30,670 bases of DNA, taken from contig JAXHVB010000130.1 of NCBI GenBank assembly GCA_034189125.1, positions 1-30,670 of the forward strand, in the 5' to 3' direction. Below the pieces are notes generated by a model. The model saw nothing but the letters and a program-made list of their open reading frames with translations, did not search any database and was not told the DNA's origin. Positions 11,297 to 17,573 of the stretch are shown in pieces (the stretch's first letter is position 1; each line of letters opens with the position of its first letter). Source of the stretch: UBA5862 sp002408105 (lineage in GTDB: Bacteria; Pseudomonadota; Gammaproteobacteria; Pseudomonadales; UBA5862). Made by a program: the position numbers and the translations under genes.

Positions 11297-12489
11297 CAGG
11301 CGCTGCCCACCTGCGTGCACGCGCTGTCATGGGGCTCGCGGGAAGCGATCATGCCGCCACCGAGACAGCAGTCGCCGTCGTAGAACACCACGTATTGGCC
11401 CGGCGTAACCGCTCGCTGGGGGCGCTCGAACTGGACCCGAAAGCCACTGGCCAAGGGTTCGATGACGCAGCCCTGGTCGGCCTGGCGGTACCGGGTCTTG
11501 GCTGTGACCCGCTTGGGCCAGTGTTCGGGATGCATGCCAATCGAGTGGATCTCGCTGGTGGTGAGCGCGCCACTGTAGAGCGCGGGGTGGGTGCTTCCCT
11601 GGGCAACGATCAAGCGGTTGTGCTCCAGGTCCTTGTCGACCACGTACCAAGGCGCATCGGTGGACCCGGCCACACCACCGATGCCGAGGCCCTGGCGTTG
11701 CCCCAAGGTGTAGTACATCAGCCCCTGGTGGGCGGCGAGTCGCGTGCCCTCAAGGTCAACGATGTCACCGGGCTGTCCCGGCAAGTAGCGCCTTAGGAAG
11801 TCCCGGAACCGGCGTTCGCCGATGAAACAGATGCCGGTGCTGTCCTTTTTGTTCGATGTGCCGAGCCCGGCTTGCAGAGCGATGGCGCGCACCTGAGGCT
11901 TGTGCAGGTGCCCCAGAGGAAACAACACCTGCTCAAAGGCACGGCCGGAGACGGCATGGAGAAAATAGCTCTGGTCCTTGTTGGGGTCGAGCCCTTTCAT
12001 CAGGATTTGCCCCTGGCCGTCGCTGGCCGGTTGCAGCCGCGCATAGTGTCCGGTGGCGATGAAGTCCGCTCCGAGTCGGGATGCGTGATCGAGAAACACC
12101 TTGAATTTGATTTCGCGGTTGCACAACACGTCTGGGTTGGGTGTGCGGCCCGCCCGATACTCGGTGAGGAAGTGAGTGAATACATTGTCCCAGTACTCAC
12201 CGGCAAAGTTGGCGACTTCCAGCGGGATGCCGATGCGTTCGGCCACTGCGCGGGCGTCCGCCAGATCCTGACGCGCTGTGCAGTACGGGGTGCCGTCGTC
12301 CTCTTCCCAGTTTTTCATGAACAGGCCGATCACGTGGCACCCTGCGCGCTGGAGCAACCAGGCTGCGACCGAGGAGTCGACTCCGCCAGACATGCCCACC
12401 ACGACCCGGGCGCCGGCAGGCAGCACCGGAGTGGTGTCGTTGGCGGGCAGATTGGGCTGGGGTAGGTTGTGGTTTGTGGCTTGTTTCAC
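11296..12489 (-). CDS. mnmA: tRNA-specific 2-thiouridylase MnmA
   Basis: This enzyme thiolates U34 of tRNA-Lys, -Glu and -Gln, taking sulfur through the Tus relay. The PP-loop SGGVDSS lies at residues 34-40. The two catalytic cysteines are C123 (NPDVLCN) and C221 (STGICFIG). WDNVF, GHYARL and TLGQRQGLGIGG are also typical. The frame starts at a GTG at 12489, giving 397 residues, about 20 more N-terminal residues than E. coli, rich in Asn and Pro. A GTG at codon 22 (12426) would give the usual length, so the start is not settled. The 3' end overlaps the hflD start; nudJ lies 86 nt upstream on the same strand. Confidence 0.96.
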   Translation of the reverse strand: MKQATNHNLPQPNLPANDTTPVLPAGARVVVGMSGGVDSSVAAWLLQRAGCHVIGLFMKNWEEDDGTPYCTARQDLADARAVAERIGIPLEVANFAGEYWDNVFTHFLTEYRAGRTPNPDVLCNREIKFKVFLDHASRLGADFIATGHYARLQPASDGQGQILMKGLDPNKDQSYFLHAVSGRAFEQVLFPLGHLHKPQVRAIALQAGLGTSNKKDSTGICFIGERRFRDFLRRYLPGQPGDIVDLEGTRLAAHQGLMYYTLGQRQGLGIGGVAGSTDAPWYVVDKDLEHNRLIVAQGSTHPALYSGALTTSEIHSIGMHPEHWPKRVTAKTRYRQADQGCVIEPLASGFRVQFERPQRAVTPGQYVVFYDGDCCLGGGMIASREPHDSACTQVGSA

Positions 12490-12575
12490 GGCGGTCGATG
12501 GGCCGCGAGGACGCAGTGGGTCAGCGTGGCCGGAAGTGCTAAACGCGCCATTTTAGCTGGCTTTGGTTCCCGGTC

Positions 12576-13031
12576 CTAGGCTTTGTGCGGGTGCTCGTAG
12601 ATCAGGTCAAGCGGATAACGCTTGCCCGCAAGGTAGTCATCAATGCTGCGCATGATGAGGGGGCTCCGAAGCGGCGCGGGCGGGCTCTCGAGTTCGGCGC
12701 GGCTCAGCCAAAGCGCGCGGATGATGGCCTCGTCGAGCGGGCGCTCGGATTCCTGACGCAATGCCTTGGCCACGAAGCAGGTGCGGTGGTAGGTGACGCC
12801 GTTGTACTTGGAGCAGTAGGTGTACAGGCCGAGCAGGAATGTCGGCTGCACGACCCAGCCGGTTTCTTCAAGGGTTTCCCGGACCAGGGCATCGGCCAGG
12901 GTTTCGCCGGGTTCGATGTGGCCGGCGGGTTGGTTGATCACCCGCTGGCCGCCGGCGGTCTCTTCGACCAGCAAAAACCGGCCGTCCAACTCGACCATTG
13001 CGGCGACCGTGGCGTGGGGGCACCAGCGCAT
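12576..13031 (-). CDS. nudJ: Nudix hydrolase NudJ
   Basis: This 151-residue protein has a complete Nudix box at about residues 37-59, with the pattern Gx5Ex7REUxEExGU (G37, E43, R51, E52, E55, E56, G58). The box binds Mg2+ and hydrolyses nucleoside diphosphates linked to another moiety. E. coli NudJ acts on HMP-PP, a thiamine intermediate, and on nucleoside triphosphates. Flanking blocks (HATVAAMVE, YTYCSKYNGVTYHRTCFVA) are NudJ-like. The location upstream of mnmA-hflD-purB matches the conserved gammaproteobacterial operon and supports the assignment over other Nudix families. It is divergent from moaC across 131 nt. Confidence 0.93.
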   Translation of the reverse strand: MRWCPHATVAAMVELDGRFLLVEETAGGQRVINQPAGHIEPGETLADALVRETLEETGWVVQPTFLLGLYTYCSKYNGVTYHRTCFVAKALRQESERPLDEAIIRALWLSRAELESPPAPLRSPLIMRSIDDYLAGKRYPLDLIYEHPHKA

Positions 13032-13131
13032 GGGGTTTGCGTCTCCTGATGGTTTCTATGTCAGTGGATCCCGGGGGTGGTCTTCTCCTGGCCTGGGCCT
13101 CAGCGCCAGTCCATGGTTCCAAATCAAAGTG

Positions 13132-13137
13132 TATAGT
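13132..13137 (+). promoter_or_regulatory. Probable -10 element of the moaCDE promoter
   Basis: TATAGT lies 26 nt before the moaC start; no good -35 is seen at the right distance (gtccat at 13109-13114). A start about 7 nt downstream would leave a leader of roughly 20 nt, enough for the ggag Shine-Dalgarno at about 13152-13155 but not for a molybdenum-cofactor riboswitch. Confidence 0.4.
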
Positions 13138-13162
13138 AGCTTGTCCCGCCCGGAGACCATTT

Positions 13163-13675
13163 ATGACGAAGTTGACGCACCTTGATGACCATGGTTCTGC
13201 ACGAATGGTCGACACCACGGAAAAGGCGATCTCGGTGCGGGTGGCCAAAGCATCGGGCTGGGTGAGCATGCGCCCCGATACACTGCAATTGATCGCAGCG
13301 GGAGGCCACAAAAAAGGCGATGTGCTGACGGTTGCTCGCATCGCTGGCATTCAAGCCGCCAAACGGTGCGCCGACCTGATTCCTCTCTGCCATGGTTTGC
13401 CATTGTCGGGTGTGGACATCGATTTCGATCTTGATTTCGGTCAGAACCGGGTTGGCATCGTCGCATGTTGCCGCGTACGCGCTCAGACAGGCGTTGAGAT
13501 GGAAGCGCTGACTGCCGTCTCGGTGGCGGCCCTGACCATTTATGACATGTGCAAGGCGGCGGACAAGGGCATCGCCATCAATGGTGTCCGGTTACTGGAG
13601 AAGACAGGCGGGCGCAGCGGAACTTGGCGTGCGCCCACGGGTGCGGACGGTGAGCTTGAGTCCGGAATCCGCTGA
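13163..13675 (+). CDS. moaC: Cyclic pyranopterin monophosphate synthase MoaC
   Basis: This 170-residue enzyme makes cyclic pyranopterin monophosphate, together with MoaA, in molybdenum-cofactor synthesis. Family blocks are visible: MVDTTEKAISVRVA near the N-terminus, LIPLCHGLPLSGVDID, GVEMEALTAVSVAALTIYDMCKA, and the active-site region ADKGIAI with its conserved lysine. Start: ATG at 13163, preceded by ggag; the open frame reaches further upstream but runs into the divergent nudJ gene. The stop overlaps the moaD ATG (TGATG), indicating translational coupling. No moaA or moaB is present in the window. Confidence 0.96.
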   Translation: MTKLTHLDDHGSARMVDTTEKAISVRVAKASGWVSMRPDTLQLIAAGGHKKGDVLTVARIAGIQAAKRCADLIPLCHGLPLSGVDIDFDLDFGQNRVGIVACCRVRAQTGVEMEALTAVSVAALTIYDMCKAADKGIAINGVRLLEKTGGRSGTWRAPTGADGELESGIR

Positions 13676-13926
13676 TGAAGGTGCTGTTTTTTGCACAGGT
13701 GCGCGAAGCCCTCGGGCACAGCGTGTTGGATGTGGACCTCCCGGAGGATGTGCGCACGGTGGATGCGCTGGTGCGGTACTGTGTGGCGGCGTTCGGCGAG
13801 CAATGGGGCCACGTATTGGATGAACGGCGGGTGTTGGTCGCGGTCAATCAGGAAATCGTCAATTATCTCGCGCCCATTTCCAATGCGGACGAGGTTGCGT
13901 TTTTTCCGCCAGTGACTGGGGGCTGA
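13675..13926 (+). CDS. moaD: Molybdopterin synthase sulfur carrier subunit MoaD
   Basis: This 83-residue ubiquitin-fold protein ends in the expected Gly-Gly tail (PPVTGG). The tail is adenylated by MoeB and carries the thiocarboxylate that donates sulfur to cyclic pyranopterin monophosphate. The internal segment ISNADEVAFFPPVTGG is diagnostic. The ATG overlaps the moaC stop by one base, and moaE starts 2 nt after the moaD stop, so the three genes form a tightly coupled operon. Confidence 0.95.
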   Translation: MKVLFFAQVREALGHSVLDVDLPEDVRTVDALVRYCVAAFGEQWGHVLDERRVLVAVNQEIVNYLAPISNADEVAFFPPVTGG

Positions 13927-13928
13927 GG

Positions 13929-14384
13929 GTGTTCGAGGTCCAGGTTCAGACCGAGGATTTTTGTGTTCAGGAGGTCCTTGACGGGCTCTTGCGGCATGCT
14001 CCAGGTGTCGGGGCGGTCACGCACTTTATCGGCATTGTGCGCGAGCAAGACGCCACCGGGCCCATATTGGAGATGCACTTGGAGCACTACCCTGCGATGA
14101 GCCGCAAGGCGCTCGGCCAGATTCTAGACGAAGCGCAAGAGCGATGGCCCATCCGGGCAGCTGTGGTGATCCATCGGGTCGGGTCGCTCAAACCGGGCGA
14201 ACAAATCGTTCTGGTTGCGGTGGCCACTGACCACCGGGGTGATGGGTTCGCTGCCTGCGAATACCTAATGGACCAACTCAAGACCCGCGCACCTTTCTGG
14301 AAAAAGGAAACCACGCCGGGTGGCGCGCGCTGGGTGCAGGCGCGTCAAAGCGACGAGCGGGCGGCGGCTCGCTGGGACTCATGA
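13929..14384 (+). CDS. moaE: Molybdopterin synthase catalytic subunit MoaE
   Basis: This 151-residue large subunit of molybdopterin synthase forms a heterotetramer with MoaD and inserts two sulfurs to make the dithiolene. Conserved blocks include GAVTHFIGIVRE, LEHYPAMSRKAL, IHRVGSLKPGEQIV, the DHRG turn, and PFWKKE, which contains a conserved catalytic lysine. The start is GTG at 13929, 2 nt after moaD, so translation probably depends on coupling. The stop overlaps the rluE stop by 6 nt on the opposite strand (14379-14384). Confidence 0.95.
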   Translation: MFEVQVQTEDFCVQEVLDGLLRHAPGVGAVTHFIGIVREQDATGPILEMHLEHYPAMSRKALGQILDEAQERWPIRAAVVIHRVGSLKPGEQIVLVAVATDHRGDGFAACEYLMDQLKTRAPFWKKETTPGGARWVQARQSDERAAARWDS

Positions 14385-14960
14385 CCGGGATGGCCGGGAC
14401 CTGCGCCGCTTTGCGACGCTTCTAGGGAACAGGCCAATCGTCCGCCAGCACCCCGGCTCAAGCCCCTCCAGGTCCCATTCCCCGATGCGGTGACGCACCA
14501 GCCTCAGCGTGGGCAGGCCGACCGCTGCGGTCATGCGCCGCACCTGCCGGTTGCGCCCTTCACTGATCACCAATTCCACCCAGCTGGTGTGGGCTCGACT
14601 CACTGGCACTGATCGCGGCCCCAGGGGCGGACCGAGCAGCGGCCTGGCCGCCAGCGCTCGCGCCGGGCCGTCGTTCAGCCGCACCCCGTCCAGCAGTTGC
14701 TGCAGCTGCGTGGCGTCGGCATCTCCCTCGACTTCGACCCAGTAGTGCTTGCGCATCTTGTGCTTGGGGTGGGTGATTTGGTGCTGCAGCTGTCCATCGT
14801 CCGTCAGCAGCAGCAAGCCTTCTGAATCCCGGTCGAGCCGTCCCGCTGGGTACAGGTCTGGCAATCGGATGTAGTCGGCAAGGGTTGCGCGGTCTGCGCC
14901 CCGGTCAGTGAATTGAGACAGCACCCCGAAGGGCTTGTGGAAGAGAAGCAACTGAGCCAT
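14379..14960 (-). CDS. rluE: 23S rRNA pseudouridine synthase RluE
   Basis: This 193-residue RsuA/RluB/E/F-type pseudouridine synthase lacks the S4 domain, as RluE does. It isomerises U2457 of E. coli 23S rRNA. The N-terminal LLLFHKPFGVLSQF block is typical. The catalytic aspartate is D43 in GRLDRDSEGLLLLT, and VISEGRNRQVRRM lies in the C-terminal part. The last residues are basic (KRRRSR). Start: ATG at 14960. It is convergent with moaE (overlapping stops) and divergent from icd. In E. coli the rluE gene also lies near icd, which supports the subfamily call. Confidence 0.92.
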   Translation of the reverse strand: MAQLLLFHKPFGVLSQFTDRGADRATLADYIRLPDLYPAGRLDRDSEGLLLLTDDGQLQHQITHPKHKMRKHYWVEVEGDADATQLQQLLDGVRLNDGPARALAARPLLGPPLGPRSVPVSRAHTSWVELVISEGRNRQVRRMTAAVGLPTLRLVRHRIGEWDLEGLEPGCWRTIGLFPRSVAKRRRSRPSRS

Positions 14961-15007
14961 GGGTTTGTAATAGAACTACAGCTTGGGGTGGGGAACTGGG
15001 GTTGCTC

Positions 15008-15016
15008 TGGTATAAT
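15008..15016 (+). promoter_or_regulatory. Extended -10 promoter upstream of icd
   Basis: TGG-TATAAT gives a consensus -10 at 15011-15016 with the TG extension at 15008-15009. No clear -35 box lies 16-18 nt upstream (the region is G-rich), as is common for extended -10 promoters. Transcription would start near 15023, leaving a leader of about 125 nt before icd. A perfect hairpin lies at 15029-15047. Confidence 0.65.
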
Positions 15017-15028
15017 CGCGCCAAGTCG

Positions 15029-15047
15029 AGCGCGTGACCAACGCGCT
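15029..15047 (+). other. Perfect hairpin near the 5' end of the icd leader
   Basis: The arms agcgcgt (15029-15035) and acgcgct (15041-15047) form a 7-bp stem with a 5-nt loop. The hairpin begins only about 6 nt after the expected transcription start. No U-tract follows, so it is not a terminator; it may stabilise the 5' end of the messenger. Confidence 0.45.
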
Positions 15048-15147
15048 TAAAAGGCTCGCCAAAAGCGGGCATCGCCTGTGCTGGCTCAAATCTGCCCTGG
15101 ATACAGAAGCATGATACGGGTCAGCCTTGGAAGGGAGTTAGTAGCTG

Positions 15148-16407
15148 ATGGGTTATCAGAAGATCTTGGTCCCAAAAGATGGGGAAAAAATAACGGTCAA
15201 CGCAGATCTTTCTTTGAACGTACCCAACCATCCGATCATTCCTTTCATCGAGGGCGACGGCATCGGCATCGACATCACTCCGGTAATGCGCAAGGTCGTG
15301 GATGCAGCGGTTGAGCGGGCCTACGGATCCAGGCGTGCACTGGCCTGGATGGAAATCTATGCCGGCGAAAAGGCCACTCGGGTCTATGGGCAGGATGCAT
15401 GGCTGCCTGAGGAGACCCTGGAAGCACTCACCGAGTACTCGGTGGGCATCAAGGGCCCCCTGACCACCCCGGTGGGCGGTGGCATTCGTTCGCTGAATGT
15501 TGCGTTGCGTCAAGAACTGGACCTGTACGTGTGCATGCGCCCAGTACGCTGGTTCAGAGGTGTGCCGAGCCCAGTGCTTGCGCCCGAAAAAACCAACATG
15601 ATCATTTTCCGTGAAAACTCCGAGGACATTTACGCGGGCATTGAGTGGGCGGCAGATAGCGAAGACGCAAAAAAGCTGATCCGTTTCCTGCAAGAAGAAC
15701 TCGGCGTGACGCAAATCCGCTTTCCCGAGCAGTGCGGCATTGGGATCAAACCGGTGTCGGAAGAAGGAACCAAGCGGCTGGTGCGCAAGGCTGTACAGCA
15801 CGCGATCGACAACGACTTGCCTTCTGTGACGCTGGTGCACAAGGGCAACATCATGAAGTTCACGGAAGGTGCCTTTAAAGACTGGGGCTATGAGCTGGCG
15901 CGGGACCGATTCGGCGCTGAGCCGCTCGACGGTGGGCCCTGGCACCAGTTTACCAACCCCAAAACCGGCCGCTCGATTGTCATCAAAGATGTGATTGCTG
16001 ACGCTTTTTTGCAGCAAATCCTGATGCGCCCGGAAGAGTACAGTGTGATCGCCACCCTGAACCTCAACGGAGACTACATCTCCGACGCTTTGGCCGCAGA
16101 AGTCGGGGGCATCGGTATAGCGCCGGGTGCCAACATCGGCGGCAGCGTGGCTGTCTTTGAAGCCACCCATGGCACGGCCCCGAAATACGCCGGACAGGAC
16201 AAGGTCAATCCAGGCAGCATCATCCTTTCTGCCGAAATGATGTTGCGCCACATCGGATGGGTCGAATCGGCCGACCTGATTTTGAAAGGCATGGAAGGGG
16301 CCATCGAGGCGAAAACCGTCACCTATGACTTTGAGCGCTTGATGCCCGACGCGACCTTGCTGAAGTGTTCCGAGTTCGGCGATGCGGTCATCGCCAAAAT
16401 GCACTGA
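15148..16407 (+). CDS. icd: NADP-dependent isocitrate dehydrogenase
   Basis: This 419-residue TCA-cycle enzyme converts isocitrate to 2-oxoglutarate, making NADPH and CO2. It aligns closely with E. coli Icd (416 residues). The regulatory serine is S115 (GGGIRSLNVALRQ), equivalent to S113 of E. coli, the site phosphorylated by AceK when carbon flows through the glyoxylate shunt; AceK itself is not in the window. ENSEDIYAGIEW, HKGNIMKFTEGAFKDWGY and NLNGDYISDALAAQ-like blocks complete the family signature. Start: ATG at 15148 with an aaggga(g) Shine-Dalgarno at about 15131-15138. It ends 27 nt before the convergent cspD. Confidence 0.98.
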   Translation: MGYQKILVPKDGEKITVNADLSLNVPNHPIIPFIEGDGIGIDITPVMRKVVDAAVERAYGSRRALAWMEIYAGEKATRVYGQDAWLPEETLEALTEYSVGIKGPLTTPVGGGIRSLNVALRQELDLYVCMRPVRWFRGVPSPVLAPEKTNMIIFRENSEDIYAGIEWAADSEDAKKLIRFLQEELGVTQIRFPEQCGIGIKPVSEEGTKRLVRKAVQHAIDNDLPSVTLVHKGNIMKFTEGAFKDWGYELARDRFGAEPLDGGPWHQFTNPKTGRSIVIKDVIADAFLQQILMRPEEYSVIATLNLNGDYISDALAAEVGGIGIAPGANIGGSVAVFEATHGTAPKYAGQDKVNPGSIILSAEMMLRHIGWVESADLILKGMEGAIEAKTVTYDFERLMPDATLLKCSEFGDAVIAKMH

Positions 16408-16434
16408 TACCGAGCAGCGGAGGGCTTGCCGGGC

Positions 16435-16737
16435 TCAGGCGGGCTCTTCTGCAACCCGGCGAACTGAGTGGGACGACGCGTTTGCCGCGTTTTGAGTCGG
16501 CGAAAGTTGTCCACCCTCTGAATCGGCAGACGGCATGATCTCGGTCGCGTGGTACCCCTTTGGCCCCTGGGTGATGATGAAATTCACCCGCTGGCCCGCC
16601 TTCAGCGTCTTGTAGCCGTCCATCTGGATGGCCGAGTAGTGTGCGAACAGGTCCTCGCTCCCTCCATCTGCGATGATGAAGCCATACCCCTTGGCATTGT
16701 TGAACCATTTGACTCGGCCGGCTTGAACTGTGCTCAT
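16435..16737 (-). CDS. cspD: Cold-shock-like protein CspD
   Basis: This 100-residue protein has an OB-fold cold-shock domain at about residues 6-70 with RNP1 (KGYGFI) and RNP2 (DLFAHYSAI). The stretch SAIQMDGYKTLKAGQ is nearly identical to E. coli CspD and separates it from CspA. In E. coli CspD binds single-stranded DNA, inhibits replication and is induced in stationary phase. A 30-residue tail (after about residue 70), rich in Ser, Asn and Ala, is longer than in E. coli (74 residues in total). The start is the ATG at 16737 with a gggag Shine-Dalgarno; the open frame extends upstream without similarity. It is divergent from clpS, its conserved place. Confidence 0.94.
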   Translation of the reverse strand: MSTVQAGRVKWFNNAKGYGFIIADGGSEDLFAHYSAIQMDGYKTLKAGQRVNFIITQGPKGYHATEIMPSADSEGGQLSPTQNAANASSHSVRRVAEEPA

Positions 16738-17109
16738 GCCCGATTCTCCCGTTATTTTCATTGTTGTGGAGATCTTTGCGGGTGGGTTCTCTGGGACCCT
16801 CACTGCAGCCATCCATTGGTGCGTGCTGGAACCGCTGGAATACTTGCTATAGGCAACCATCTAGGCCCGCACCGGCAACGCTAATGGATCGCCGCCTGCA
16901 AATCAATACTGGGCGATCCGTCTCGCTGTAGGGATCGGTTGTTCGAGCCATCTGAGCCCCAGACCACTGGTTCAGACTGCTCCGGCAGCGCTATCATGGC
17001 CGTGAGCAGCCGCGGGGCGTCGATTCAAAGCCTTCGTGCGCCACCCCTTGTATTCCTTTGAACTGGCGCAAATGTTAGTCAGTTCGACACCAACAACGGA
17101 GTTCGCATT
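16738..17109. other. cspD/clpS divergent intergenic region with a perfect inverted repeat
   Basis: These 372 nt lack a credible gene. They hold a perfect 8-bp inverted repeat, ggatcgcc (16886-16893) and ggcgatcc (16912-16919), with an 18-nt loop, and a further gggatcgg copy just downstream. I cannot assign a clear promoter on either strand. A TATAGC-like -10 for cspD may lie near 16848-16853 on the minus strand. The clpS Shine-Dalgarno cggag lies at 17097-17101. Confidence 0.45.
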
Positions 17110-17538
17110 GTGTCGCTGAGTCCGCGACTTTTCGCTCGCATTGAGCATCCAACCGCTGTGCAGCGAGGCCTTCTGCGGTCGGATTTTTTTGAGCTAGTCT
17201 TTAGTGGGAACGGTGAGGGCGCGGACACAGATGGACGCATTGGGGACCTTGCGGTTGAATCCGCAAAACCCAAGCTGAAACCGCCATCCATGTACCGTGT
17301 CGTCATGCTCAATGACGACTACACGCCCATGGAATTTGTCGTCGAGGTGCTGCAGATGTTCTTCGCGATGGGGCGAGAACAGGCAACCCAGATCATGCTG
17401 GCGGTACACACCCAGGGACGCGCAGTCTGCGGGGTGTTCACTCGAGATATCGCTGAAACAAAAGCAGCGCAGGTCAACCAATATGCGCAGGAAAATCAGC
17501 ACCCCCTGCTCTGTGAAATTGAACGGGTGGCCGACTGA
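17110..17538 (+). CDS. clpS: ClpS, N-recognin adaptor of ClpAP
   Basis: ClpS binds proteins with N-terminal Leu, Phe, Tyr or Trp and hands them to ClpAP. The core, from KPPSMYRVV at residue 57, is canonical: LNDDYTPMEFVVEVLQ, MLAVHTQGRAVCGVFTRDIAETKAAQVN and the HPLLCEIE end. The predicted start is GTG at 17110 with cggag 8 nt upstream, giving 142 residues. That puts 56 residues before the core against 22 in E. coli. The only other in-frame upstream start is a GTG at 17158 (126 residues) with no clear Shine-Dalgarno. The N-terminal arm of ClpS is known to engage the ClpA pore, so its length matters. It lies 35 nt before clpA, probably in one operon. Confidence 0.94.
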   Translation: MSLSPRLFARIEHPTAVQRGLLRSDFFELVFSGNGEGADTDGRIGDLAVESAKPKLKPPSMYRVVMLNDDYTPMEFVVEVLQMFFAMGREQATQIMLAVHTQGRAVCGVFTRDIAETKAAQVNQYAQENQHPLLCEIERVAD

Positions 17539-17573
17539 GCTCCAGCGTCTAGAAGGGGTAAGGTAGAAGTATT

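Noticed and set aside
13032..13162. Molybdenum-cofactor riboswitch upstream of moaC
   Set aside because: The likely -10 at 13132-13137 leaves a leader of about 20 nt, too short for that RNA, and no matching fold was seen upstream.
15121..16404. 427-codon open frame antisense to icd
   Set aside because: It spans nearly all of icd on the other strand, has no recognisable domain, and icd is unmistakable. Long antisense frames are common in GC-rich coding DNA.
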